In this document: one piece after another, positions 25,133-34,100 of the stretch | How the letters are laid out: the number at the start of each line of letters is the position of its first letter | Numbering within the stretch: the first letter of the stretch is position 1 | Assembly: GCF_039652435.2 (NCBI RefSeq) | Contig: NZ_CP190246.1 | Location: 3,720,001-3,784,000 of the forward strand | Length of the DNA stretch: 64,000 nucleotides | Source: Niabella insulamsoli | GTDB taxonomy: Bacteria; Bacteroidota; Bacteroidia; Chitinophagales; Chitinophagaceae | Reading direction: 5' to 3' | Made by a program: the position numbers and the translations under genes | Notes under the pieces: model-generated | What the model saw: only the letters and a program-made list of their open reading frames with translations | What the model was told of the DNA's origin: nothing | Databases searched by the model: none

Positions 25133-26707
25133 ATGGATCCCATAATAATCACAGTAATCGCGGCGGCGATAGCCCTTGTTGCGGGCATTGCAGCTGGTAA
25201 ACTAATTTTCGCAAAAAACACACAACAAAAAATTGATGACGCTGAATTAAGAGCAAAAAACATTGTAAGAGAGGCCGAACTAACGGCCGAAAACATCAGG
25301 AAAGAAAAAGAACTTCAGGCTAAAGAAAAATTTGTAGCATTAAAATCAGCACACGACAAAGAAATTAACGAACGCAACCGCAAGCTGGCCGAAAGCGAAA
25401 ACCGCATTAAACAAAAAGAGCAATCCTTAGGCCAGAAAGAATCGAACCTGGAGAAGCAGGTAAAAGACAACGACGTCATCAAGGAGAACCTCAATAAGCA
25501 GATCGACGTTGTCAACAAGAAAAGAACGGAGCTCGAAAAGCACCAGGAAGAGCATATCCGCCGGCTTGAAAAGATCGCCAACCTTACCGCCGAAGAGGCC
25601 AAAATACAATTAGTGGAGAGCCTCAAAAACGAAGCTCACACGCAGGCGATCGGCATGCAGCAGGAAATTATTGATGATGCGAAACAAAAAGCCAATAAAG
25701 AGGCCCGTAAAATAATCATCCAAACCATACAGCGCACCGCCGCCGAACAGGCCATTGAAAACGCCATCACAGTTTTCAATCTCGAAAGCGATGAAATTAA
25801 AGGGCAGATCATTGGCCGCGAAGGGCGCAATATCCGCGCACTGGAAGCCGCCACCGGCGTCGACCTGATCGTGGACGACACCCCCGAAGCGATTTTGCTG
25901 TCCTGCTTTGACCCGTTGCGCCGGGAGATTGCCCGCTTGAGCCTGCAGCGCCTTGTTACCGACGGCCGCATCCACCCCGCGCGGATTGAAGAAGTGGTAG
26001 AAAAGACCCGCAAACAAATCGAAGAGCAGGTAATGGAAATCGGGGAGCGCACGGTGATTGATTTGGGTATTCACGGCCTTCACAAAGAACTGGTAAGAAT
26101 GGTGGGCCGCATGCGCTACCGCTCCTCTTATGGCCAGAACCTTTTAATGCACAGCCGCGAAACCGCCAATCTTTGCGCTACGATGGCTGCCGAACTGGGT
26201 ATGAACCACAACATGACCAAACTCGCCAAGCGCGCGGGTTTACTGCATGATATTGGCAAAGTTCCTGATGAAGAAAGCGAATTGAGCCATGCGCTTTTAG
26301 GCGCCAAGCTGGCCGAAAAATATGGCGAGAACCCGGCGGTTGTCAACGCTATTGGAGCCCACCACGACGAGACCGAAATGCAATATGTTATTTCACCAAT
26401 CATCCAGGCCTGCGATGCCATCAGCGGCGCGCGTCCGGGTGCGCGCAGAGAGATTATGCAGCAATACCTGCAGCGGATCAAAGATCTCGAAAACCTGGCC
26501 ACCAGCTACCAGGGTGTTGAAAAGGCTTACGCCATCCAGGCGGGGCGTGAACTGCGGGTAATCGTTGAGTCGGATAAAGTAACCGATCAGGACAGTGATA
26601 AATTGTCGTTTGAAATTGCTCAAAAAATTCAGACGGAAATGACCTTCCCCGGACAAATTAAAGTAACGGTGATTAGGGAGAAAAGAGCAGTAAATGTAGC
26701 GAGATAA
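25133..26707 (+). CDS. rny: Ribonuclease Y
   Basis: RNase Y is a membrane-anchored endoribonuclease that starts mRNA decay. The 524 residues show an N-terminal transmembrane helix (about 3-24), a long charged coiled coil (about 30-205), a KH domain (GQIIGREGRNIRALEAATG, near 225-245) and an HD domain with the metal motif LLHDIGK, plus GAHHDE further on. Length and order are normal for the family. ATG 25133 directly precedes the membrane helix. A weak hairpin (CAGCCGG/CCGGCTG, 26730-26757) follows the gene. Confidence 0.97.
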   Translation: MDPIIITVIAAAIALVAGIAAGKLIFAKNTQQKIDDAELRAKNIVREAELTAENIRKEKELQAKEKFVALKSAHDKEINERNRKLAESENRIKQKEQSLGQKESNLEKQVKDNDVIKENLNKQIDVVNKKRTELEKHQEEHIRRLEKIANLTAEEAKIQLVESLKNEAHTQAIGMQQEIIDDAKQKANKEARKIIIQTIQRTAAEQAIENAITVFNLESDEIKGQIIGREGRNIRALEAATGVDLIVDDTPEAILLSCFDPLRREIARLSLQRLVTDGRIHPARIEEVVEKTRKQIEEQVMEIGERTVIDLGIHGLHKELVRMVGRMRYRSSYGQNLLMHSRETANLCATMAAELGMNHNMTKLAKRAGLLHDIGKVPDEESELSHALLGAKLAEKYGENPAVVNAIGAHHDETEMQYVISPIIQACDAISGARPGARREIMQQYLQRIKDLENLATSYQGVEKAYAIQAGRELRVIVESDKVTDQDSDKLSFEIAQKIQTEMTFPGQIKVTVIREKRAVNVAR

Positions 26708-26729
26708 AATATCAAAAAAATACGCTAAG

Positions 26730-26757
26730 CAGCCGGTTTCTTTTATGAGGCCGGCTG
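26730..26757 (+). terminator. Hairpin after rny
   Basis: A 7-bp stem CAGCCGG / CCGGCTG encloses a 14-nt loop, 22 nt past the rny stop codon. The following T-tract is poor (TTGTGCTTCT). Confidence 0.5.
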
Positions 26758-26855
26758 TTGTGCTTCTATCATCAAATTTGCGTCGCACTCTTCAGCGTCT
26801 TTGCACATCTCACCATCTGCTCTCAGCGAATTTCAGATATTTCTTTATTCGTGCG

Positions 26856-28007
26856 CTAGCTCAGCTCCTTTCCCAAACGCAGCATTTCATTTTCCAACAG
26901 CAACGCCAGATAGTAAGCGTCCGAACGATAAAAAAAGTTGGTAACGCGGCTTTTCACAAAAAATCCTTTGATCGGATTAGGGAAAACAGAAGTCATGTTG
27001 GCGACAAAAAAATAAAACGATGCTAGATCCTTCTTTGAAGGAATAATGCGCAGGCCCTGCTTCGCACCCAATTTTAGTAGGGATGTTTGCAGCAAAATCC
27101 GCTCCATATCATTTCCTGTAACACGCCATTGGCGCTGAAGATCTTCGATCAATAAGGGTTTAAGCGGTTGCAACAGCGGATGGGTTTCGTGCGCCGCCAC
27201 CAGCCTCGCCAGATGGTATAGGATGATACTTCGGTTTTGATAGTGCGGCGACACGAAGGCCGCCCGCTTTAGGTGTTCGTCGCGCTTGACCATGCTGGTC
27301 ATCAGCTCGAGCGTGGCGCTATCATAACGGTTTAACGGCAGTTGTTCATCCAACACAAACCTCATGGCGTTCGCCTGCACACAGATATCGAAATCGACCG
27401 GCATATTTTTACCAAACCAGGTAGAATAAGCCGGAAAGCCTTTATACCTCTTCAATGTGTTGCGCACCCTGCGTTTGCGCCCATTTGCGTTTTCAGCCAT
27501 CAATTGCCTGACAATCGCTCTAAGGCTGTCGCTGATACCGGTTGACAGGTAGAGGATGGCCGTATCATCCAGATCATCGGGAATAATGTATTTTTTTCTC
27601 GATGAAAAATACCTGCTGTTGGGAAAATGACGCGACGGGTTCGTCTGCCAGAAATTATAGACAGGACGGCCGTCCTTATTTTGATAACGGCCATAATTGA
27701 CCACTGCTTTTTGCGTGATCGCGTCAACGATGGCGCGGTTTTTTTCATTTAGTTGCGAGCGGATGCTCTTTAGCGTCCAAACAATCAGCCCGGTGAAAAA
27801 AATATTATCATCCTCCCTCGACGGGCGCGGCAGAGAGCGGTAAATACGTTGAGAAGGAAACATCCCGGCCTCATAAAAATCAGTCTGCTGTGCGGTTTGC
27901 AGGGCAGCTATTTCTTTAATCAAAGAATTGGCATACGCGTTTTGTGCCCCGGCCTTTGGACACCATTCCCATAAAAACAATAATAAAACAATTGCCAACC
28001 TTCCCAT
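26856..28007 (-). CDS. Exported protein of unknown function with a DxDDTA motif
   Basis: I chose the ATG at 28007 (383 aa). The longer frame starts at TTG 28037 inside the predicted -7 box. MGRLAIVLLLFLWEWCPKAGA-QN is a signal peptide, so the protein is exported. The mature part looks all-helical. Residues 145-150 read DLDDTA, the general-acid motif DxDDTA of class II terpene and squalene cyclases, preceded by IPD. Other conserved-looking blocks are REDDNIFFTGLIVWTLKS and FDICVQANAMRF. I do not recognise the family with certainty: an alpha-barrel fold is plausible, but an actual cyclase function is not shown, and the protein is shorter than known class II cyclases. Confidence 0.8.
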   Translation of the reverse strand: MGRLAIVLLLFLWEWCPKAGAQNAYANSLIKEIAALQTAQQTDFYEAGMFPSQRIYRSLPRPSREDDNIFFTGLIVWTLKSIRSQLNEKNRAIVDAITQKAVVNYGRYQNKDGRPVYNFWQTNPSRHFPNSRYFSSRKKYIIPDDLDDTAILYLSTGISDSLRAIVRQLMAENANGRKRRVRNTLKRYKGFPAYSTWFGKNMPVDFDICVQANAMRFVLDEQLPLNRYDSATLELMTSMVKRDEHLKRAAFVSPHYQNRSIILYHLARLVAAHETHPLLQPLKPLLIEDLQRQWRVTGNDMERILLQTSLLKLGAKQGLRIIPSKKDLASFYFFVANMTSVFPNPIKGFFVKSRVTNFFYRSDAYYLALLLENEMLRLGKELS

Positions 28008-28034
28008 TTCTTTTTTGTTTATCCAGTGTTCGTG

Positions 28035-28042
28035 CAAATGTA
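28035..28042 (-). promoter_or_regulatory. -7 element for the DxDDTA protein gene
   Basis: TACATTTG on the minus strand matches TAnnTTTG exactly, about 25 nt before the ATG at 28007. Its presence supports the shorter start. Confidence 0.5.
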
Positions 28043-28115
28043 AACTTCGCAGCTTTTTTGCGTTAATTTCGCCGCCTCAATGATACAACATTGCCTGCCC
28101 TAAACAGTATTTAAC

Positions 28116-29357
28116 ATGAAGGGTAATAATAATTTTTTCAAGATATTCATTTTAGGGCTGCTTTCCGCAATCGGCCCTTTTTCCATTGACATGTATCTGC
28201 CGGGCTTTCCCAATATCGCTAAAGAGCTCCATACAGATGTAAGTAATGTTTCGCTCACGCTATCCAGCTTTTTTATTGGCATTTCGGCGGGCCAGCTGCT
28301 ATATGGGCCCCTGCTCGACAAGTACGGCCGTAAAAAACCCCTTTATTTCGGCCTTGTTTTATATATCGCCGCTTCGCTGGGATGTGCGTTTTCCACTTCA
28401 GTGATGATGTTGATCGTCTGCCGGTTTTTACAGGCGCTCGGCGGTTGTGCGGGCATGGTAGCTTCGCGGGCGATGGTGCGGGATATGTTTGACGTAAAAG
28501 ACAATGCCAAAGTTTTTTCGTTGCTCATGCTGGTAATTGGCGTGTCGCCCATTATTGCCCCTACTTTGGGAGGCTATGTTGCTGCTACCCTGGGTTGGCG
28601 CTATGTGTTTGGCATGCTGTTGCTTATAGGCCTGGGCATTTTATTGTTATGCGTTTTCAAACTGCCCGAAAGCAAGAAACCCGCCGCAGGTTATTCGCTG
28701 GCGCCGGGTTTTATCCTTAGAAAATTCGGAGATGTTTTTCGCGAACCCCAGTTTGTTATTTACACTTTTACCAGCGCTTTTACCGCCGCCGGGCTTTATG
28801 CGTACATTGCGGGCTCCCCTCACGTTTTTATGGAAATATTTGGGGCAAGTGAAAAAACCTATGGCCTCATTTTCTCAATTATTGCCGCGGCGCTGGTGGT
28901 AGCTACTCAAATTAACGCGCAGATCCTGAAGTTTACGTCCAGTCGTAAAATCATTCCGGTAGCGATCGCCTTTCAAAGTGTCGCCGGCATTTTACTGGTG
29001 TTAGGTTTTGCCAATAATTGGTGGGGCATGACGAGCAGTATTGTGCTTTGCAGCGTTTTTCTGGCATGCCAGGGATTCACATTTCCCAACGCCTCTGCCC
29101 TGGCGCTGGCGCCTTTCGAGCAAAATGCCGGCAGCGCTTCTGCACTAATCGGCTGTATTCAGATGGCTGTAGGAACGCTATCGTCGGCGTTGGTTAGTAT
29201 TTTCCATAATCAAACGGCGGTTCCGCTGGGCTTTGTGATGGCTTTTTGCGCGATAACAGCGTTGACAATTTTGCTCACAGGAAAGGGTATTGTGCGGTAT
29301 AGAGCAAAAAAGGCGGAGGTCGAAAAAAGTTCGATGGACATGCTGGGAGACGTTTAA
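28116..29357 (+). CDS. MFS multidrug transporter, Bcr/CflA type
   Basis: This 413-residue protein has 12 hydrophobic helices. GPFSIDMYLPGFPNIAKEL near the N-terminus is the Bcr/CflA signature, and the MFS loop motif between helices 2 and 3 reads GPLLDKYGRKKP. Relatives export drugs such as bicyclomycin, chloramphenicol or sulfonamides by proton antiport; the substrate here is unknown. It is divergent from the DxDDTA gene with a 108-bp gap to the chosen start of that gene. A TAATTTCG box at 28064-28071 may be its -7 element. Confidence 0.92.
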   Translation: MKGNNNFFKIFILGLLSAIGPFSIDMYLPGFPNIAKELHTDVSNVSLTLSSFFIGISAGQLLYGPLLDKYGRKKPLYFGLVLYIAASLGCAFSTSVMMLIVCRFLQALGGCAGMVASRAMVRDMFDVKDNAKVFSLLMLVIGVSPIIAPTLGGYVAATLGWRYVFGMLLLIGLGILLLCVFKLPESKKPAAGYSLAPGFILRKFGDVFREPQFVIYTFTSAFTAAGLYAYIAGSPHVFMEIFGASEKTYGLIFSIIAAALVVATQINAQILKFTSSRKIIPVAIAFQSVAGILLVLGFANNWWGMTSSIVLCSVFLACQGFTFPNASALALAPFEQNAGSASALIGCIQMAVGTLSSALVSIFHNQTAVPLGFVMAFCAITALTILLTGKGIVRYRAKKAEVEKSSMDMLGDV

Positions 29358-29399
29358 GAAAAAGTTTTTGAAGTTCTTCCAATTTAAAAATTTTCTCCC

Positions 29400-29407
29400 T
29401 ACCTTTG
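29400..29407 (+). promoter_or_regulatory. -7 element of rplS
   Basis: TACCTTTG matches TAnnTTTG exactly, 21 nt before the rplS ATG. The -33 region is AT-rich without a clear TTTG at normal spacing. Confidence 0.5.
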
Positions 29408-29428
29408 CAGTCCTTAAAAATTTAAGTT

Positions 29429-29812
29429 ATGAGCAGCGCGATAGCTTTCGTACACGAGCAACTGACACAGACAAAAAAGTTCCCGGCTTTTAAAGCAGGT
29501 GATAATATTACTGTAAACTATAGAATTATAGAAGGAAATAAAGAGCGTATCCAGTCTTTCAAAGGCGACGTGATTAAAAAACAAGGCAGCGGTCACACAG
29601 CGACTTTTACCGTTAGAAAAATTTCAGACGGTATCGGCGTAGAAAGATTGTTCCCTTTCACTTCTCCTAATATCGACTCGATCGTATTGCACAAAGTTGG
29701 CCAGGTGCGCAGGGCGAAATTATTTTACCAAAGAGAAAGAAGTGGTAAAAGCGCTCGTATCCGCGAAAAACGCATGGCGGTTTCAGCCAAAAAAGTGGCT
29801 CAGCCGGCGTAA
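29429..29812 (+). CDS. rplS: 50S ribosomal protein L19
   Basis: L19 sits at the 30S-50S interface. The 127-residue sequence has the family blocks FKAGDNITVNYRIIEGNKER, QSFKGDVIKKQGSG, TFTVRKISDGIGVERLFPF and the end motif VRRAKLFYQRERSGKSARIREK. Length is normal with a short basic tail. In many bacteria L19 follows trmD; here it is a single gene with its own promoter and terminator. Confidence 0.98.
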   Translation: MSSAIAFVHEQLTQTKKFPAFKAGDNITVNYRIIEGNKERIQSFKGDVIKKQGSGHTATFTVRKISDGIGVERLFPFTSPNIDSIVLHKVGQVRRAKLFYQRERSGKSARIREKRMAVSAKKVAQPA

Positions 29813-29835
29813 ATCTATATTTGAAATAATTACTG

Positions 29836-29864
29836 AATCCCGCAACATCCTGCGGGATTTTTTT
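29836..29864 (+). terminator. Intrinsic terminator after rplS
   Basis: A perfect 9-bp stem AATCCCGCA / TGCGGGATT with a 6-nt loop is followed by T7, 23 nt after the rplS stop codon. Confidence 0.9.
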
Positions 29865-29940
29865 GTTAAAATAAGGCGAGCGTTGCCTGAAGAATGTGAT
29901 TTTTTAGCGAAGTGGCGCATCCAAGTTTGAATCATTCTCG

Positions 29941-29948
29941 TATCTTTG
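29941..29948 (+). promoter_or_regulatory. -7 element of tatA
   Basis: TATCTTTG matches TAnnTTTG exactly, 20 nt before the tatA ATG. Confidence 0.45.
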
Positions 29949-29968
29949 AATACTAATTTTTATTTTTT

Positions 29969-30184
29969 ATGACACAAGTTCAATTATTAGGCGCGTTGGG
30001 TACTAACGAAATTATCATCATCATGGTGATTGTATTGCTTTTATTCGGAGGCCGCAAAATTCCAGAATTGATGAGAGGTTTAGGAAAAGGTGTACGTGAA
30101 TTCAACGATGCTAAAGACAATGTGAAAAAGGAAATCGAGGAAAGCGCAAATACAATTACCAGCGAACCCAAAAGAGCTGAATAA
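29969..30184 (+). CDS. tatA: Sec-independent translocase protein TatA/TatE
   Basis: This 71-residue protein has one N-terminal membrane helix (about 12-27, EIIIIMVIVLLLF), the hinge FGGRKIPEL, and the amphipathic helix MRGLGKGVREFNDA, followed by a charged tail. It forms the pore component of the twin-arginine pathway. No tatC is in this window. It lies 44 bp before gatA. Confidence 0.94.
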   Translation: MTQVQLLGALGTNEIIIIMVIVLLLFGGRKIPELMRGLGKGVREFNDAKDNVKKEIEESANTITSEPKRAE

Positions 30185-30228
30185 CTTTCTTATCTGCCCA
30201 TTTTACTGACTTACAAAAGCCAAACCTT

Positions 30229-31650
30229 TTGCCAGAATTTGTTTCTATTGCCCACTTTCATCAACAACTAAAAGAAGGGCATACTACCTGCATAGCAACA
30301 GTAGCAGACTATCTTCAAAAAATAACTGAAAAGGCCCATTTGAACGCCTTCATTGAAGTTTACGCCGAAGAGGCGATGCAGCGGGCAAAAGAGTTAGATA
30401 ATTCTGCGGCACCTTATGGAAAACTCCATGGTGTTGTTATAGGCTTGAAAGATGTTATTTGCCATAAGGGGCACGGCCTGAGCGCTGCGTCCAAAATTCT
30501 GCAAAATTTCACTTCTATCTTTTCCGCAACCGCGGTAGAACGCTTGCTCGCAGAAGGCGCTATCATTATTGGAAGACTGAATTGCGATGAATTTGCGATG
30601 GGCTCTACCAACGAAAATTCAGCGTATGGCAAAGTGCTGAACGCCGCGGATGAAACCCGTATTTCAGGCGGTTCTTCGGGCGGATCTGCGGTCGCTGTTC
30701 AGGCGGGCCTTTGTATGGCTTCTTTAGGCACCGACACAGGCGGCTCTGTGAGGCAACCGGCAGATTTTTGCGGGATTGTCGGACTGAAGCCTACCTATGG
30801 ACGCATTTCGCGCTATGGCCTCATCGCTTATGCATCGTCCTTTGATCAGATCGGAATTTTTGCTACCACCATTCCGGACACCGCTCTGCTTTTAGAAGTG
30901 ATGGCCGGCGCTGATGATTTTGACAGCACGGTTTCCACCCAACCGGTTCCTGCTTATTCGCAAATGCTCGAATCGGATAAAAAGTATAAAATCGCTTACT
31001 TCCCCGAAGCGCTTTCCCATCCCGGTTTAGATCCTGCGATAGCCGCGGCAATCAATGGCCAGCTTGAGCAATGGGCGTCTGAAGGCCACTCGGTAGAGGA
31101 GGTTTCTTTTGATCTGTTAGATTATATTGTTCCGGCTTATTATATTCTTACGACGGCCGAAGCCACTTCCAACCTTTCCCGTTATGACGGCGTAAAATAT
31201 GGATACCGCTCTTCCGATAAGGCAAATGACCTGGAAGCATTCTACAAACAAACACGCTCCGAAGGCTTTGGCTGGGAAGTGAAACGCCGGATTATGTTAG
31301 GCAATTTTGTCCTCAGCTCCGGCTATTATGATGCTTATTTTACCCAGGCCCAAAAAGTTAGGCGAATTTTAACAAATAAGCTTTCGTTGATTTTCAACGA
31401 TTTCGACTTTCTATGCCTCCCCAGCGCCCCGTCTGTCGCCTTTAAAATCGGCGAAAAAATGGAGGACCCGGTAGCGATGTATATCGCTGATATTTACACG
31501 GTTATCGCCAATCTTACCGGTATTCCCGGCATATCTCTTCCCCTGTTTACCCACCCCGACAATAAAATGCCGTTTGGGCTGCAGCTCATGGCGTCTCAGT
31601 TTAATGAGCTATCTTTGCTTTCTTTTTGTAACAATATTTTAAAGCGTTAA
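30229..31650 (+). CDS. gatA: Glutamyl-tRNA(Gln) / aspartyl-tRNA(Asn) amidotransferase subunit A
   Basis: GatA releases ammonia from glutamine for transamidation of misacylated tRNA. The Lys-cisSer-Ser triad is visible: Lys74 (GLKDV), Ser149 (RISGGSSGGSA) and Ser173 (GTDTGGSVRQPA), with the usual spacings of 75 and 24. Other blocks are CDEFAMGSTNENSAYG and GLKPTYGRISRYGL. The start appears to be TTG (30229), giving MPEFVSIAHFHQQL, since no ATG is near. The protein has 473 residues, close to the normal length. GatB and GatC are not in this window. Confidence 0.95.
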   Translation: MPEFVSIAHFHQQLKEGHTTCIATVADYLQKITEKAHLNAFIEVYAEEAMQRAKELDNSAAPYGKLHGVVIGLKDVICHKGHGLSAASKILQNFTSIFSATAVERLLAEGAIIIGRLNCDEFAMGSTNENSAYGKVLNAADETRISGGSSGGSAVAVQAGLCMASLGTDTGGSVRQPADFCGIVGLKPTYGRISRYGLIAYASSFDQIGIFATTIPDTALLLEVMAGADDFDSTVSTQPVPAYSQMLESDKKYKIAYFPEALSHPGLDPAIAAAINGQLEQWASEGHSVEEVSFDLLDYIVPAYYILTTAEATSNLSRYDGVKYGYRSSDKANDLEAFYKQTRSEGFGWEVKRRIMLGNFVLSSGYYDAYFTQAQKVRRILTNKLSLIFNDFDFLCLPSAPSVAFKIGEKMEDPVAMYIADIYTVIANLTGIPGISLPLFTHPDNKMPFGLQLMASQFNELSLLSFCNNILKR

Positions 31651-31731
31651 GCGTTATTATAAATTCATCAACTACCAAACTCCCATACTAAAACTTAAAT
31701 TGACCCATTTTTAAAAACATTTTTACAACGA

Positions 31732-32784
31732 ATGATTAATAAAAAGCCGGCAGTGAAGCATTATGGAATGGTTGTTCTTCTTTCTTCGCTTACACTCACT
31801 TCTTTTGCTCAGATCAGCCCTTTAGCTGCTGTTTCAACCAACGTAAGCAAAACCGCTGAGGTCGTTAAAAAAGCAGATCCTAAGAACGGATTTAAAAACC
31901 TTGTAGACGTTTCTGCGTCCTCGGCAAAAGCCAGCACTTTAGGCGGCGTAAGCATGGAGCACCTTAATCCGCAAGCTTTAAGTTTTGTTCAGGATTATAT
32001 TGAAAGGCATGCTGCTGATCTCAAGGAATTGGAAACCTGGGGCAAACCTTATTTCGATATGATGGACGACGTGTTGACACAGCATCATATTCCCAAGCAA
32101 TTAAAATATCTCGCTGTCATCGAATCAAATTTAAAAGCATCGGCTACTTCCTGGGTGGGCGCTGTTGGCCCCTGGCAGTTTATGCCGGCGACGGCCCGCA
32201 CGATGGGACTTCATGTTAGCCGCCGGGTAGATGAACGCCGCGACTATTTAAAGAGCACCAAAGCCGCCAGCAAATACCTGAATTATTTATTTGATATATA
32301 TGAAGACTGGTTATTGGTAGTAGCCGCTTACAACTGTGGGCCAGGCCGTGTAAATTCTGCTATAGCGAAAGCCGGGTCCAGCAATTTTTGGAAGCTGCAA
32401 TATTATCTGCCAACAGAAAGCCGTAATCACGTAAAGAAATTCATTGCCACCCATTATATTATGGAAGGCCAGGGCGGTATTACAACCGTTACGAAGGAAA
32501 AGGCTCTTGCAATGATGGCAACGGTAAAAGACGAAACAACGCATACTGACCTTAAGGTACAAACGATCAGCGGCCGTTATAATTCTAAAGCTGTTGTAAA
32601 ACATTTAGGCATGACGGTTGATGAATTTTTGAGCTTTAACCCAAATATGGACAAAGTGCTTGCTTCTAATTCGACCTATCAGCTTAAACTTCCGGTTGAC
32701 AAGATGGAAATCTTTCTTTCCAAGAAGAACGAGATGCTGAACGAATCGATTCAAATGCTCATCAATCCTGAGTACAGAAATTAA
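31732..32784 (+). CDS. Membrane-bound lytic murein transglycosylase, MltD-like
   Basis: This 350-residue protein has an N-terminal signal peptide ending near SFA-Q. The SLT domain (about 108-230) has catalytic Glu131 in YLAVIESNLK, then GAVGPWQFMPATAR and VVAAYNCGPGRVNSAI. These enzymes cleave peptidoglycan with 1,6-anhydro ring formation. The C-terminal part (about 270-340: KAVVKHLGMTVDEFLSFNP) resembles a LysM-type wall-binding repeat but is degenerate. There is no lipobox Cys, unlike E. coli MltD. A strong terminator follows. Confidence 0.9.
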   Translation: MINKKPAVKHYGMVVLLSSLTLTSFAQISPLAAVSTNVSKTAEVVKKADPKNGFKNLVDVSASSAKASTLGGVSMEHLNPQALSFVQDYIERHAADLKELETWGKPYFDMMDDVLTQHHIPKQLKYLAVIESNLKASATSWVGAVGPWQFMPATARTMGLHVSRRVDERRDYLKSTKAASKYLNYLFDIYEDWLLVVAAYNCGPGRVNSAIAKAGSSNFWKLQYYLPTESRNHVKKFIATHYIMEGQGGITTVTKEKALAMMATVKDETTHTDLKVQTISGRYNSKAVVKHLGMTVDEFLSFNPNMDKVLASNSTYQLKLPVDKMEIFLSKKNEMLNESIQMLINPEYRN

Positions 32785-32852
32785 TCTTTTTAAAAGCCTG
32801 TTTGAACTTGTTGATTAAATTTTAAACGGGTGCTACTTATTCCGATATTCTT

Positions 32853-32879
32853 AAATCGCCTTCAAAGGCGATTTTTTTT
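32853..32879 (+). terminator. Intrinsic terminator after the lytic transglycosylase gene
   Basis: AAATCGCCTT / AAGGCGATTT form a 10-bp stem with a minimal loop, followed by a T-run. Confidence 0.85.
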
Positions 32880-33153
32880 GCCGGTACTGTGCCGAAAGTA
32901 GCGCGGTAAACAGACACGGCGAAATTCCCGCCAACCCATACTTGCTTTTGATCATACTAATTGAAGAAGAATTTGTTTTGTATTAATAAGCGCATAAAAA
33001 AGTCCGCTCTCGTAATGCGCTATCGCGCTAAACCCTTCAACATGCTATTGACTGGCTTTCTACTGCTACAAATAAGTTCGCGCACAGTAGTCAGACTAAG
33101 ACCCAATACATAGCTCCGTAAGAAAAGTTATTACCTAAAATTCCTTCTGTCAT

Positions 33154-33180
33154 AAAAAAACCCGTCGTAAAGACGGGTTT
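33154..33180 (-). terminator. Intrinsic terminator of the exbB-exbD-exbD-tonB operon
   Basis: On the minus strand AAACCCGTC / GACGGGTTT form a 9-bp stem with a 5-nt loop, followed by T-rich sequence, 24 nt after the tonB stop codon. Confidence 0.88.
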
Positions 33181-33203
33181 AAGTACTGCATTTTAAAAAT
33201 ACC

Positions 33204-34034
33204 TTATTGATCCTGAACCAAGAATGTGATAGGCTGCTTACGGTAGGCTTTTACCTCTCTACCATTTTGAATGGCGGGGTTCCATTTACCTGACCTTTTA
33301 ATTACCCTCATGGCTTCCTGCTCCATGCCAAAACCTTGTTTGGTCAAAGCTTTCACGTCGCTTACATTTCCGGCAACATCCACCACAAACTGGATTACTA
33401 CGGTGTATTGCCCGGGAGAAGCGCCGTTATCAACCGCTACCTGCCCGTCAAGATTTCTTTCAAGGAAAGAACGCCAGTTACCAGGATATTTTGCCTCAAC
33501 TTCTACTTTGGTAAAAACTTCAGGCTCTTTTTCAACCGGTTTTGCTTCTACCAAGCCTTTACCGGCATCTACAGCCGCAGGCGGTGTCACAATCCCGATA
33601 TCTTTAATACCTTCCTGGTTGATCGTACCGATTTTGGTTTCTTTCAGTTCCTCCACAGCGGGTGGCGGTTCTTTCACTTCCTCATCTTTTACGATTTTCG
33701 GAGGTGTAAATTGCTTCATTTCAATTTTGGGAGGTGGCGCCTGCTTGGGCGGCGGCGGAGGTGGTGGCGGAGGTGGTTCCTCCGGCTTTTCCTGCTCGAT
33801 CTGCTGGATCGTTACCTCGTTGATCTTCACAGCCTCAGAATCCTCTTTGCTTTTCAGCTGGCTCTTTAGATAGATGCCTCCTGCAATAACCGCAAAGCCA
33901 AGGATCGTAAAACCCAACGCCATGATCAAACGCTTCCTGTAGCTTCTGCGAAGCTCGTAAGCCCCGTAGGACTTATTACGGCCTTCGAACAGCAGATCGA
34001 GGAAGTCGGTGCTTAAAATTTTATTGGCTTCCAT
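33204..34034 (-). CDS. tonB: Energy transducer TonB
   Basis: This 276-residue protein links the inner-membrane proton motor to outer-membrane receptors. It has a cytoplasmic N-terminus with the Bacteroidota block FLDLLFEGRNKSYGAYELRR (8-27 region), one membrane helix (about 36-56), a periplasmic Pro/Lys/Glu-rich spacer with ten prolines at 87-96, and a C-terminal TonB domain (about 180-276; FVVDVAGNVSDVKALT, KWNPAIQNGREVKAY). It is the last gene of a four-gene operon behind exbB and two exbD genes. Both TonB-dependent receptors in this window are possible clients. Confidence 0.95.
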   Translation of the reverse strand: MEANKILSTDFLDLLFEGRNKSYGAYELRRSYRKRLIMALGFTILGFAVIAGGIYLKSQLKSKEDSEAVKINEVTIQQIEQEKPEEPPPPPPPPPPKQAPPPKIEMKQFTPPKIVKDEEVKEPPPAVEELKETKIGTINQEGIKDIGIVTPPAAVDAGKGLVEAKPVEKEPEVFTKVEVEAKYPGNWRSFLERNLDGQVAVDNGASPGQYTVVIQFVVDVAGNVSDVKALTKQGFGMEQEAMRVIKRSGKWNPAIQNGREVKAYRKQPITFLVQDQ

Positions 34035-34100
34035 TGTTCTTTTAATTTTTTAATAATAAGATGCTGCGCCTTTGATTTTTCACAAGGCACACCATCAATT

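Larger units (their letters stand above)
32785..33203. other. Intergenic region between converging units
   Basis: These 419 bp hold the plus-strand terminator (32853-32878) and the minus-strand terminator of tonB (33154-33180). The 275 bp between them contain only a small hairpin GCGC-TATC-GCGC (near 33018) and no convincing gene. Short open stretches on the minus strand are interrupted by stops. Confidence 0.6.

Noticed and set aside
32880..33150. Possible transposase remnant between the two terminators
   Set aside because: Short stretches of minus-strand frame are broken by stops and carry no recognisable DDE or recombinase motif.
33271..33873. Open frame of 200 codons on the plus strand with a Gly run
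   Set aside because: Antisense of tonB; the Gly run is the reverse of the poly-Pro stretch.
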